Below, in pieces: positions 7,650-16,274 of a stretch of 53,492 nucleotides of DNA (its first letter is position 1; each line of letters begins with the position of its first letter). This DNA comes from an uncultured Acidobacteriota bacterium. GTDB taxonomy: Bacteria; Acidobacteriota; Thermoanaerobaculia; UBA5066. The notes beneath the pieces were generated by a model. The model was given only the letters and a program-made list of their open reading frames with translations. It was not told where the DNA came from and searched no databases. The stretch is taken from positions 1-53,492 of the forward strand of contig CAIMWE010000111.1 in NCBI GenBank assembly GCA_903845115.1, given 5' to 3'. Position numbers and translations under genes: made by a program.

Positions 7650-9206
7650 TCATCCGAACCGGGAGGCGAGCGCGTCGCGCACCTCCCGGGCCTCGTCCCA
7701 CGGTCCGTCGACGCCGGCGACCGCCAGCGTCCGCTCGTGCCCCTTCCCCGTGACGAGGACGAGGTCTCCCGGCTCGGCCAGCTCCACGGCGAAGCGGATC
7801 CCCTCGCTGCGGTCGCGAACGCGCCAGAAATCGATCCCTTCCCTCAGTCCCGCCCGGGCGCAGCCGGCCGCCTCGTCCCCAATGATGTGGTCGGCATCCT
7901 CCTCGTACCAGCAATCAACCGTGATCACCACCTTGTCCGCGAGCCGTCCCGCGATCTCGCCCATGAGGGGGCGTTTCGCCCGGTCCCGGCGTCCCGGCTC
8001 GCCGAACAGGAGGATGACCCGCTTCCTGGCGAAGGACCGGGCCATCCGGAGGAGCCCCTCGAGCGCGTTGGGCGTGTGGGCGTAGTCGACGTAGACATCG
8101 ATCCCCCGGCCGCCGTCGATCCTCTCGAACCTTCCCCGGATGCCGCGGACCGAGGCGATCCCCGCCGCGGCCTCCTCGGGCGAGACCCCCTGCGAGTGGC
8201 CGACCGCCATCGCCGCCAGCGCATTCGCGACGTTGGCGTCTCCGGGAAGCGCCGTCCGGACCTCCACGCGCCCGGTCGGCGTCCTGGCCGTGAACGTCGT
8301 CCCTTCGCCCGCATGGACGATCTTCTCGGCGCCGAAGTCGGCGGGTTGCGCGAGCCCGTAGGTCAGCGTCACGTCCGCCCGTATCCCGCGGAGGCGCTCG
8401 AACGACGGGTCGTCCCGGTTGAGGACGGCGACCTTCGGGACGCCGGCCTTGGCGGCGGGGCCTTCCGCCAGGCTCCGGAAGAGGAGCGCCTTCGCCTCGA
8501 GGTACGCCTCCGGCGAGCCGTGAAAGTCGAGGTGCTCGTGCGTGACGTTGGTGATCACCGCCACGTCGAAGGAGGCGTCGAGGACCCGTCCCTCGACGAG
8601 GCCGTGGGAGGTCGCCTCCAGGACGGCGTAGGCGTCGCCGTTCCCGACCATCCGCGCCAGCAGCGCGTGGAGCTCGAAGGGCCAGGGGGTCGTGACGTGA
8701 GGGCCGGTGTCGAAGAGGTCGCTCCCGATCGTGGCGCCGAGCGTCGTGATCATCCCGGCCCCGCGGCCGGCACGCGAGAGAAGAGCCCGGGTGAACGTGG
8801 CCGTCGTGGTCTTTCCGTCCGTCCCCGTGACCCCGACGACGCGCAGCTTGCGGGCCGGGTGGCCGAAGTAAGCCGCCGCCAGGGCCGAGAGGGCGGCGCG
8901 GGAGTCCGGCACGCGGACGTACGGGACCTTCCCCGGCAGGGCCAGTCCCGGCAGCTCGCCGACGACGGCGCAGGCCCCGCGCGCCACGGCGTCTGCGGCG
9001 TACCGATGGCCGTCCAGGTGGCGACCGGGGACCGCCACGAACAGCTCTCCCGGAAGGAGCAGCCTCGAGTTGTTGGCGATGCCCGTCGCTTCGACGTCGG
9101 GCAGCGAGGGGACGACCGCTCCGGGCAGGGCGGTGAGGAGCGCGGCGAGCCTCACGCGCGGCGGCGCCCCTCCGGGAAAGGCCAGGGGGACGGGAGCCGT
9201 CGGCAC
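7650..9206 (-). CDS. MurE-family UDP-MurNAc-dipeptide:amino-acid ligase, atypical specificity loop
   Basis: 518 residues with the full three-domain MurE layout. P-loop GTDGKTTT at 128-135; THEHLDFHGS then the carbamylated-Lys position in AKALLF (Lys239); GRFERID; VDYAHTPNALE; a dinucleotide-loop GEPGRRDRAKRP; and the C-terminal GKGHE (488-491). The loop that reads DNPR in meso-diaminopimelate enzymes reads Asp-Cys-Trp-Tyr at 431-434 (positions 7916-7905), so the third amino acid or even the substrate may differ. Start is a GTG at 9206, one base after the TAG of the C39-like gene, with no clear ribosome binding site, suggesting coupling. A housekeeping murE would normally sit in a division/cell-wall cluster; here its partners are an exporter and modifying enzymes. 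It may be a second copy. An inactive fragment of a close relative lies at 2717-3685. Confidence 0.85.
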   Translation of the reverse strand: MPTAPVPLAFPGGAPPRVRLAALLTALPGAVVPSLPDVEATGIANNSRLLLPGELFVAVPGRHLDGHRYAADAVARGACAVVGELPGLALPGKVPYVRVPDSRAALSALAAAYFGHPARKLRVVGVTGTDGKTTTATFTRALLSRAGRGAGMITTLGATIGSDLFDTGPHVTTPWPFELHALLARMVGNGDAYAVLEATSHGLVEGRVLDASFDVAVITNVTHEHLDFHGSPEAYLEAKALLFRSLAEGPAAKAGVPKVAVLNRDDPSFERLRGIRADVTLTYGLAQPADFGAEKIVHAGEGTTFTARTPTGRVEVRTALPGDANVANALAAMAVGHSQGVSPEEAAAGIASVRGIRGRFERIDGGRGIDVYVDYAHTPNALEGLLRMARSFARKRVILLFGEPGRRDRAKRPLMGEIAGRLADKVVITVDCWYEEDADHIIGDEAAGCARAGLREGIDFWRVRDRSEGIRFAVELAEPGDLVLVTGKGHERTLAVAGVDGPWDEAREVRDALASRFG

Positions 9207-9207
9207 G

Positions 9208-9768
9208 CTAGTCGAACCCCGGGGCCTTCGGCCGTCCCCGAAAGCGCCCGACCCAGCGCCACCGGGCCCGGTGCCCGACGAAGTGCGCGGAGAAGCTGAT
9301 GCTCCCGTACGTCGCGAGGAGCCGGATCGTCGACGCCGTCTTCGGGTCGAACGCCTCGTAGTCCCCGCCCGTCTCGTCGTACCGGATCGGAAGGACCCAG
9401 TGGGAGTTCCCCGCCACCGCCAGGACGACGCTCCGGCGCAGGGGGTCGTCGGGGCGAGGGAGGTAGGCCCTGACCAGGGAGTCGTCCGGGCCACCGCCGC
9501 CGGGCCCGCGTCCGCCCTCCAGCCAGCGGAGCGAGAAGCCAGGCAGGTCGAGCCGGCGCCACCGGAGCAGACCGTCCGTGGTGAAGAGGCGCGCGTCGGC
9601 CGCCAGCGCGTCCGGTGTGAGGCCGTGGCCGTAGTACCACGTGAGCATCGCGATGCAGGTGACGAGGCACCCGTCGCTCCCGACGGTGCAGGAGCTCCTG
9701 CCGATCCGCTGGGCGGACCACCGGGGGTCCCTCTGTCCCAGGAGGGGAATCCGGTCGATCGCGCTCAA
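9208..9768 (-). CDS. stand-alone C39-like (papain-fold) peptidase
   Basis: 186-residue protein resembling the Peptidase_C39_2 family. Catalytic set in order: a Gln before the nucleophile (LLGQRDPRW), Cys34 in GSDGCLVTCIAML, His123 in GNSHWVLPI and Asp141 in AFDPKTAST. No signal peptide or membrane segment. It begins with TTG at 9768, overlapping the TGA of the GNAT gene (TTGA), and its stop nearly touches the MurE-like start. Family members cleave peptides or amide bonds after Gly-type sites. Because the first ABC exporter subunit in this run has no C39 domain of its own, this protein may supply leader-peptide cleavage in trans; that is inference. A role on peptidoglycan stem peptides is an alternative. 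Confidence 0.7.
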   Translation of the reverse strand: MSAIDRIPLLGQRDPRWSAQRIGRSSCTVGSDGCLVTCIAMLTWYYGHGLTPDALAADARLFTTDGLLRWRRLDLPGFSLRWLEGGRGPGGGGPDDSLVRAYLPRPDDPLRRSVVLAVAGNSHWVLPIRYDETGGDYEAFDPKTASTIRLLATYGSISFSAHFVGHRARWRWVGRFRGRPKAPGFD

Positions 9769-10682
9769 GCCGCCCCCCCGGGCTCCCTCCGGTGGAAGAC
9801 GACGTCCTGGAACGGACGGAACCCGAGGGAGCGGTAGAGGGCGAGGGCCGCCGCGTTCCCGGCGTCGACCTCCACGAGGACCTCTCGCGCGCCGCGCCGA
9901 AGAAGCCGCCGGACACACTCCGCCACGATCGCCCTGCCGAGCCCGCGGCCGCGCTCCTCGTGCAGGACCCCCACCGGCTCCACCTGGCCCGTTCCGCTCG
10001 GGGCGTCGTACCAGCCGAGGCAAAGGCCGGCGAGGCGTCCGCCGCGGGCAACGGCGACGACGTCGAGCGCCGGGTCGTAGGCAGGGTGACGGAGCAGCCG
10101 GAGCCGCCACGGCAGCGTCATGTTGCTCGTCTCGAAGAAGGAGCGCTGCAGCTCGACGGCCAGGGGCGCCTCGGCCTCCCCGGCGAGGGGCCGGATCGCG
10201 AAGCCCGGTGGCGGCACGCGATCCGGCGGCCCCTCCACGGCGCGCATCCAGACCCTCGACCAGGAGCCGCTTCCCGAGACCGGGACCGCGGCAAACCCCG
10301 CCCTCTCGAGGGCCTGCCGGCCTTCCTCGTCCTCCGGGCGGGCCTCGACGAACCAGGACGGCCTGCCGTACGGCGTGCCGGCCACCTGCCGCGCCCGTTC
10401 GGCCCCCCAGCCGAGGATCTCGTCGAGGAGGCCGCTCCGGGCCTTCGGGTGGCAGCCGTACTCGATCAGCCAGAACGGCGTCTGCAGGGCTCCCCACGCG
10501 AGGAGTCGCCCCGCGCCGTCGAGCCAGAGACGGCAGTTCTCCGGCTCGTCGAGGGCCCACGAGCCCAGGCGATACGGCAGGTCGACGACGTGCGGGTGCT
10601 CCGCCGGGAAGGCGCGGGCCAGCGCGGAAAACGCCTCGATCCCGGGGCGTCCCCCGGGGTCGGCCGGGGAGAGGCGGCTCAT
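9765..10682 (-). CDS. GNAT-family N-acetyltransferase, two-lobed
   Basis: 305 residues. The C-terminal half is a clear GNAT domain with the acetyl-CoA pyrophosphate loop GVLHEERGRGLGRAIV and the late strand VDAGNAAALALYRSLGF. The N-terminal half, with WLDGAGRLLAWGALQ, looks like a degenerate second GNAT lobe, an arrangement like mycothiol synthase or other tandem acetyltransferases. It would acetylate an amine on a small molecule or peptide; the acceptor is not known. ATG 10682 overlaps the end of the glycosidase-like gene (10679) by four bases, and its stop overlaps the C39-like start, so it is coupled on both sides. Confidence 0.75.
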   Translation of the reverse strand: MSRLSPADPGGRPGIEAFSALARAFPAEHPHVVDLPYRLGSWALDEPENCRLWLDGAGRLLAWGALQTPFWLIEYGCHPKARSGLLDEILGWGAERARQVAGTPYGRPSWFVEARPEDEEGRQALERAGFAAVPVSGSGSWSRVWMRAVEGPPDRVPPPGFAIRPLAGEAEAPLAVELQRSFFETSNMTLPWRLRLLRHPAYDPALDVVAVARGGRLAGLCLGWYDAPSGTGQVEPVGVLHEERGRGLGRAIVAECVRRLLRRGAREVLVEVDAGNAAALALYRSLGFRPFQDVVFHRREPGGAA

Positions 10683-11515
10683 GGCGTCCGGCGCTCCTTC
10701 GAGAGGGCGATGATCGTCGCCAGGGGGGGAGTCTCCCAGCCGACGAAACGACCCAGCTGCGGGAGGTACATCCGGGCGGCCCTGCTGCCGTCCAGGTACA
10801 GGGCGTCGGGGCAGCCGAGGCGATCCCGGAAGAGGGTCGCGAGATCGTGGAAGCAGGTGATCCCGTCCGAGATCGCGAAGAGGACGGCCCCCCCGCGGTC
10901 CACGCCGACGGCACTTCTCACGCAGCGGTCCCTGCAGCCAGGAAGGAGGCGGGGGTGGAGGAGGCCGCCGAGGACGAGCATCGGGCCCGACTGGACGGCG
11001 AGCCGGATGGGATGGTCCGGGCGGTAGGCGGCCGTCTCGACCACCCGGGCCTGCGAATCCGCCACGAAGAAGACGCCGTTGGGATGGAGGAAGTAGTTCT
11101 CTACCCCGGTCCCCTCGTTCAGCGGGGAGAGGACGACGCCCTCCTCGACGAGGAGACCGAGCGGCGTCCAGGCGCGCGTGTACATCCCCCCGTTGACCGC
11201 GAAAAGGAGATCGAGGCCCCGCGCCGCAAGGCCCTGGCGCAGGGTCTCGATCCGGGCGTAGGGGCGTCCGTCGGGGCGCTTCCAGTGGACCCGCAGCGCC
11301 GGCACCTCTTCCGGCTCGACGCGGCAGACGTCGTACCGTCCCCCGACGTGGTCGACGGAGAAGGCCTGGACCGCCTCCGGGAGCGCCGGGGGCGTCGCGC
11401 CCCTGCCGGAGGAAAGCCCCCTCAGGACGCGGTCGGCCCGGGCGTGGGCGGCATGCAGGGCGGACGAGAGCCGCTCGCGAAGGAGGACCAGGACCGGCTC
11501 CGCGCGCTCAGGCAA
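10679..11515 (-). CDS. phosphodiester glycosidase-like protein (NAGPA domain)
   Basis: 278 residues matching the NAGPA/YigE-like phosphodiester glycosidase family: FAVNGGMYT with LGLLVEEG, HPNGVFFVAD, CVRSAVGVDRGG, and DALYLDGSRAARMYLP. Animal relatives uncover mannose-6-phosphate by removing GlcNAc from a phosphodiester; bacterial members act on sugar phosphodiesters, often extracellularly. No signal peptide is evident; the first 35 residues are charged and helical. The frame begins with TTG 11515, inside the last codons of the second ABC subunit (ends 11508), with GGGG/GGAG-rich sequence upstream. Its place directly after exporter genes suggests it modifies the exported product or a teichoic-acid-like polymer, which is inference. 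Confidence 0.75.
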   Translation of the reverse strand: MPERAEPVLVLLRERLSSALHAAHARADRVLRGLSSGRGATPPALPEAVQAFSVDHVGGRYDVCRVEPEEVPALRVHWKRPDGRPYARIETLRQGLAARGLDLLFAVNGGMYTRAWTPLGLLVEEGVVLSPLNEGTGVENYFLHPNGVFFVADSQARVVETAAYRPDHPIRLAVQSGPMLVLGGLLHPRLLPGCRDRCVRSAVGVDRGGAVLFAISDGITCFHDLATLFRDRLGCPDALYLDGSRAARMYLPQLGRFVGWETPPLATIIALSKERRTP

Positions 11516-14483
11516 AGGAGCCCCTCTCCTGGTCGGACTGGAGCAGCTGGCGCGTGACGAGGTCGTGGAACCTCCCCTTGCGCTGGAGCAGCTCCCTGTA
11601 CGTGCCCGACTCGACGATGCGTCCCCCGTCCAGCACCACGATCCGGTCGGCGTTCTTCACCGTCGAGAGCCGGTGGGCGACGACCACCCGGGTGGCCCGC
11701 AGCTCGTCGAGCGCGCGCGTGACTAGCTCCTGGGTCCGGTTGTCGAGCGCGGACGTCGCCTCGTCGAGGAGGAGGATGGCCGGCTTTCCCGCCAGGGCAC
11801 GGGCGATGGCGATGCGCTGTCTCTGTCCCGTCGAAAAGGTCGCGCCCCCGGGCCCGACAGGGGTGTGGAGCCCCGCCGGCATCCGCCGGACGTCGTCCGC
11901 GAGCCCGGCGACGCGCGCCGCCTCCCACGCGTCCTCCTCCGTCAGGTCTCTCGAGCCGACGATGTTGGAGAGGATGGTCCCCGGCAGGAGGCCGGAGTCC
12001 TGCAGGACCACCCCGAGGTTCCGGCGGCGGAGCTTCTCGACGTTCAGGTCCGCGAGGTTCCGGTCGTCGTAGCGAACCGTGCCCGATGTCGGCGTCTCGA
12101 AGCCGAGGAGGAGCCGCAGGATGGTCGACTTCCCCGAGCCCGAGGGGCCGACGAGCGCCACGAACTCGCCGGGCGCGATCGAGAGGTCGACCCCGTCCAG
12201 GATCACGGGCCCCTCGGGCGCGTAGCCGAAGCGGACCTGGGAGAGCTCGATGCGTCCTTGCAGCCGGCCGGGGTCCGCCTTGCCGTAGTGGTCCTCCGGC
12301 ACCGTCTCGAGGATGGGCTTCAGCCTCTGGTAGAGCGGGAGGTTGGCCGACAGCTTCACGGCGGAGCCCGTCATGGCGAGGAGCGCCGTCTGGAGGGCGG
12401 TGTAAGCGGTGAGGAACGCGAGGAACGACCCCGTGTCCATCGTCGGGCGGGACCCGTCGGCAACGAGGAAGAAGAGGAGCATCGTCGCCGCGACCGGGAA
12501 GAGCTGGTTGAAGACGAGGAGGCGGTTCTGCTCCCGGCCGGTTCGCAGGCTCAGCCTCTCCATGCTCGAGAACGAGCGGGCCCAGAGGCCGAAGATCTCG
12601 TCCTCCGACCCGGACATCCGGATCTTGGGGATGCCCGAGAAGAACTGGACCACCATGCTCGTGAGGCGCCCGTGCAACGCGTGGTACTGGCGCCAGCTCA
12701 CCACCTGCCTCAGGTTGATCACGGCTCCGGCCACGGCGCCGAGCAGCAGCACGCCGATCGCGGGGAGCGCGAGCCGCGGGCCGTAGAAGAAGAGCATGAC
12801 GACGTTGACCGAGGCGACGACGGCGGAGAGGAACGTCGTGAGGAAGGCGTCGCAGAAGCTGACGCGGACGATGTTCAGCCCGTCGATCCGGTCGGCGAGC
12901 TCGCCGGGTCCCTCCCGGCGGTGGAAACCTGTCGGGAGCCTGACCAGCCGCTCCCACATGGCGGGCTCGAGCTGGAAGTCCATCCGCCCGACCATCCGCT
13001 GGAGGGCCGCGAGCCGGACGAGGCTGATGGAGAACGCCGACAGCGACACGACGGCGAGCACGGTCACGACCTGGGCCAGGAGGGAGCGATCGGCCGTCGG
13101 GACGGCGTCCGAGAAGATCGTCTTCACCACGACGGGAGGGATGACCGCGAGGCCTGCCTGGGCGAGGCCACAGGCGAGGATCCGCAGGAAATCGCTCCGC
13201 GTGCCGAACGCCGTGTAGCGGACGAGGTCCACGAGACCCAGGGGCGTCCGGGGAAGGGGCCGGTAGAACGAGATCGCACGGGGCGACACCCTCTCCGCGT
13301 TCTCGCGAGAGACCCGGAGGCTCGTCCCCGTCTCCGGGTCGTGCACGTCGTAGCGTCCCGGCCGGGACTGGAGCAAAGCGACGGGCCGGGACCGCCCCTG
13401 GCCTTCGCCCCCCTCCAGCAGGAATCCCAGGAGAGGCCCCCCGTCCTTCGTCCACCACCCGTCGCCGAGCGTGACCGGCCGCTGCCTCACCCCCCACGCG
13501 TCGGCGATGTCGACGACTCGCTCGTCGCCGGCGAGGGGGACGTCGGGGATCCGGATGCCGGTGGCGCGGGCGACGACGGCGCACGCCCGGGCCAGCGGCT
13601 GGGCCTGGTCCGCTCCGGACCTCCTCCGCTCCTCGCTCAGCACCGCGTCGAGGCGCCCCAGGCCGGTGGCCCTCGCCCGGGCGGCCGCGCTGTTCTTGGT
13701 GTGCATGGCGCCGTAGACGTCCGCGTCGGCGAGCCGCAGCTCGGTGCCCAGGCAGCGGAAGTAGAGGTCGGCGAAGCGGTCGAACGCCTCCACGAGCTCT
13801 CCGTGCGACAGGACGGCGGCGGTGTCGAGGACGTCCAGCGTGAAGGGGCCTTCCGGCCCGCACGCCTCGATCCACGTCTGCGGCGTCAGGACGACGCTGG
13901 GCCCGGACGAAACGGCCGCGACCTCCTCGACGCCGAGGTAGAGCAACGAGGCGGCCGGGCCGGACGGCGCGGCGCTCCGCAGCCACCAGACGCCCTGGCG
14001 CGGCCGGACCACGGTGGTCCCTTCGAAGGGGATCGCCTGGCCCGGGGAGAGGTCCTGGCGCAGGCTCGGCTTCGGGACGACGTCCCGGGTCAGCCCCTCG
14101 CAGAGGCCGAGGAGGAACCGGTCGACGAGCCGCGCGGCAGCTGCGGCATCGGCGGCCTCGGCACCCCCCCGGGGACGGCCGAGGAGGCGGTCCGCCTCCA
14201 GTGCGGTCACCCGCGTCCCGGGCAGGCCCACCGCCTGCAGGACGAGCCCCGTGGCGCCCTGTCCCAGCCCGGGCAGCACCTCGCCGGCGAAGGCGGTGAA
14301 CTGATGCCGGCGAGGGCCGACCGGGGCGCCGTCGCGGAGCCTGACCGAGTAGACCTCCACGCGCCCTTCCAGGACCGCCCAGACGACGGAGCGGTCGTCG
14401 AGGAGGAGAGGGGTCTTGCCGCTCAGCTGCCGCGGCTTCCCGCCGCCGCCGACGATCCGGTCCTGCCAGAAGGAGTGCGACAC
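11508..14483 (-). CDS. NHLP-type export ABC transporter, second permease/ATPase subunit
   Basis: About 991 residues. The first ~400 residues form a soluble region with no transporter motifs, as in the NHLM_micro_ABC2 class, which carries a long N-terminal extension. A six-helix exporter membrane domain follows (about 430-720: VVTVLAVVSLSAFSISLV, FLSAVVASVNVVMLFFYG, VAATMLLFFLV). The ATPase has Walker A GPSGSGKST, signature STGQRQRIAIARAL in place of the usual SGGQ, Walker B ILLLDEATSALD and VVVAHRLSTV. It works with the ABC subunit at 14492-16270 and the HlyD-type adaptor to move a leader-bearing peptide across the envelope. Start chosen as GTG 14483, nine bases after the preceding stop; a CTG a few codons upstream is possible. 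The signature Gly-to-Thr change is visible and may be tolerated. Confidence 0.85.
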   Translation of the reverse strand: MSHSFWQDRIVGGGGKPRQLSGKTPLLLDDRSVVWAVLEGRVEVYSVRLRDGAPVGPRRHQFTAFAGEVLPGLGQGATGLVLQAVGLPGTRVTALEADRLLGRPRGGAEAADAAAAARLVDRFLLGLCEGLTRDVVPKPSLRQDLSPGQAIPFEGTTVVRPRQGVWWLRSAAPSGPAASLLYLGVEEVAAVSSGPSVVLTPQTWIEACGPEGPFTLDVLDTAAVLSHGELVEAFDRFADLYFRCLGTELRLADADVYGAMHTKNSAAARARATGLGRLDAVLSEERRRSGADQAQPLARACAVVARATGIRIPDVPLAGDERVVDIADAWGVRQRPVTLGDGWWTKDGGPLLGFLLEGGEGQGRSRPVALLQSRPGRYDVHDPETGTSLRVSRENAERVSPRAISFYRPLPRTPLGLVDLVRYTAFGTRSDFLRILACGLAQAGLAVIPPVVVKTIFSDAVPTADRSLLAQVVTVLAVVSLSAFSISLVRLAALQRMVGRMDFQLEPAMWERLVRLPTGFHRREGPGELADRIDGLNIVRVSFCDAFLTTFLSAVVASVNVVMLFFYGPRLALPAIGVLLLGAVAGAVINLRQVVSWRQYHALHGRLTSMVVQFFSGIPKIRMSGSEDEIFGLWARSFSSMERLSLRTGREQNRLLVFNQLFPVAATMLLFFLVADGSRPTMDTGSFLAFLTAYTALQTALLAMTGSAVKLSANLPLYQRLKPILETVPEDHYGKADPGRLQGRIELSQVRFGYAPEGPVILDGVDLSIAPGEFVALVGPSGSGKSTILRLLLGFETPTSGTVRYDDRNLADLNVEKLRRRNLGVVLQDSGLLPGTILSNIVGSRDLTEEDAWEAARVAGLADDVRRMPAGLHTPVGPGGATFSTGQRQRIAIARALAGKPAILLLDEATSALDNRTQELVTRALDELRATRVVVAHRLSTVKNADRIVVLDGGRIVESGTYRELLQRKGRFHDLVTRQLLQSDQERGSFA

Positions 14484-14491
14484 GCCTCTGC

Positions 14492-16270
14492 TCAGCTCAT
14501 CAGGAGTCGCGCGTAGCGCCCGCCGCCGGCCATCAGCTCCTCGTGCGTGCCGCGCTCCACGATGCACCCCTGGTCCATGACGATGATCTCGTCCGCGTCC
14601 CGGATCGTGGAGAGCCGGTGGGCCACGATCAGGCAGGTCACGCCCCGTCTCCTGAGGGACGCGTCGACCCGCTCCTCGGTCTCGGAGTCGAGGGCGGAGG
14701 TGGCCTCGTCCAGGATCACGATCGACGGGTTGGTCGCCAGGGCGCGCGCGATCTCGAGGCGCTGCCGCTGGCCGCCGCTGAAGTTGGCGCCGCCCGTCAG
14801 CACCCGGGAGGCGGTCCCTCCGGGCCGGCCGGCGATCACCTCGTGGATCTCGGCGTCCCTGGTCGCCTGCACGAGGTCGCTCTCGGGGATCGCCGGGTTC
14901 CACATGGTCACGTTGTCGCGGACGTTCCCCTCGAAGAGGAAGACCTCCTGGTCGACGAAGGAGACCGAGTTCGCGAAGACGGCCTGCGGGATCTCCGCGC
15001 GGGGGACGGAGTCGAAGAGGATCTCCCCGGACCAGGGCCTGTAGAGCTGGGCGATCAGCCGGACCACGGTCGACTTGCCGGACCCCGAGGCGCCCACCAG
15101 GGCCACCCGCGAGCCGGGCGAGACCTTCAGGGAGAAGCCCCGGATGAGAGGCGGCTCTCCCGGCGTGAAGCCGAAGGTGACGTCGCGCAGCTCGAAGTCC
15201 CCCGAGAGCCGCACCCCCACCCCGGGGAGCACGAAGCGGTCCTCGCGGCCCTCCGCGAAGAGCGGGTCGGGCGGGTGCTCCGTCACCTCCTCGATCCCCC
15301 CGAGGTAGGCGCCGAGGCTCAGCACGCTCGCGCTCGAGGTGACGAACTGCCGCACCGGGGCGAGGAACGCGACGATGAGCACCTGGAACGCCGCGAGCGC
15401 GCCGATGGTCATGCTCCCCTCCATCACCCGGAGCGCGCCGAGCCCGAGGACGGCGGCCATGAGGAGGTCGGTGAGGAGGACGGGGACCTGCTCGAGGCCG
15501 AGCATCCAGAGCGAGTACCGCTGCCCGATGTTCTGCGCCCGGGCCTTGACGCCGGCGAGGTGCGTGAAGAACTCGTGCTCCCAGCCGGACGCCTTGACCT
15601 GCTCGACGTGCTGCAGCCCCTGGAGACCGACGGCCCAGACCTTCCGGTACTCGGCGATATAGCGCGTCAGGAGCTCCTTCCCCCGCGTCGCGCCCCCCTT
15701 CATCGCGGCGAGGTTGAGGAGGGCCGCGCCGACCGCCAGGAGTGTCAGTGCGACGTCGTACTGCAGCATGAGGAGGGCATAGAGGGCGATGCCGAGGATG
15801 CTGACCGCGGCGGACGTCGAGTCCTCGACGAGGATCCGGGAGACCGTCTCGATGTACTGGCCGCGCATCCCGACCTCGCCGCCGTGGAGCCGAGTGAAGA
15901 ACGAGTAAGGGAGCCGCAGCGCCCGGGAGACGAACCGGGCGTTTCCCGCCACCGTGCTCCTCACGACCTGCCGGAGGTACGTGCGGCGCTGGAGGGTGGC
16001 GAGAACGCCGATGGCCAGGAGCGACGCCGCCATGGCGGCGAGCAGAGGCCGAAGCCAGTCCCTCCGGCCCGGGCCGAGGATGTCGTCGATGAAGATCTTC
16101 GTGAAGCCGGGCTGGGCGAGGGCCGGGACGATCAGGAGGACGCCCGCGAGGAGCGCGGCGCCGAGGGACGGGGAGAGCCCCCCGAGCCGCGCCAGGACCG
16201 AGGCGAGGGCCCCCCCCGTCTCCGCGGCCTCCCGGACGGGCGTGCCCGGGCGTGACGTCGCCATTCCCAC
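14492..16270 (-). CDS. NHLP-type export ABC transporter, first subunit lacking its peptidase domain
   Basis: 592 residues, about 120 shorter than usual peptidase/permease/ATPase subunits of NHLP bacteriocin exporters. The protein opens straight into the membrane domain (ALLAGVLLIVPALAQPGFTKIF, then FIDDILGPGRRDWL, a typical motif of this class), so the N-terminal C39 domain that cuts leaders after Gly-Gly is missing. ATPase motifs are complete: GASGSGKST, NFSGGQRQRLEIARAL, IVILDEATSALD, IVAHRLST. The GTG at 16270 has GGAAGG seven bases before it; an in-frame ATG follows at 16264. No peptidase-like coding sequence lies in any frame between it and the adaptor gene, so the domain is absent rather than frameshifted. 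The C39-like protein at 9208-9768 may replace it. Confidence 0.85.
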   Translation of the reverse strand: MGMATSRPGTPVREAAETGGALASVLARLGGLSPSLGAALLAGVLLIVPALAQPGFTKIFIDDILGPGRRDWLRPLLAAMAASLLAIGVLATLQRRTYLRQVVRSTVAGNARFVSRALRLPYSFFTRLHGGEVGMRGQYIETVSRILVEDSTSAAVSILGIALYALLMLQYDVALTLLAVGAALLNLAAMKGGATRGKELLTRYIAEYRKVWAVGLQGLQHVEQVKASGWEHEFFTHLAGVKARAQNIGQRYSLWMLGLEQVPVLLTDLLMAAVLGLGALRVMEGSMTIGALAAFQVLIVAFLAPVRQFVTSSASVLSLGAYLGGIEEVTEHPPDPLFAEGREDRFVLPGVGVRLSGDFELRDVTFGFTPGEPPLIRGFSLKVSPGSRVALVGASGSGKSTVVRLIAQLYRPWSGEILFDSVPRAEIPQAVFANSVSFVDQEVFLFEGNVRDNVTMWNPAIPESDLVQATRDAEIHEVIAGRPGGTASRVLTGGANFSGGQRQRLEIARALATNPSIVILDEATSALDSETEERVDASLRRRGVTCLIVAHRLSTIRDADEIIVMDQGCIVERGTHEELMAGGGRYARLLMS

Positions 16271-16274
16271 GGCG

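Noticed and set aside
11865-14516. 883-codon plus-strand frame across the second ABC subunit
   Set aside because: Antisense shadow of a gene with clear Walker motifs; no recognisable domain.
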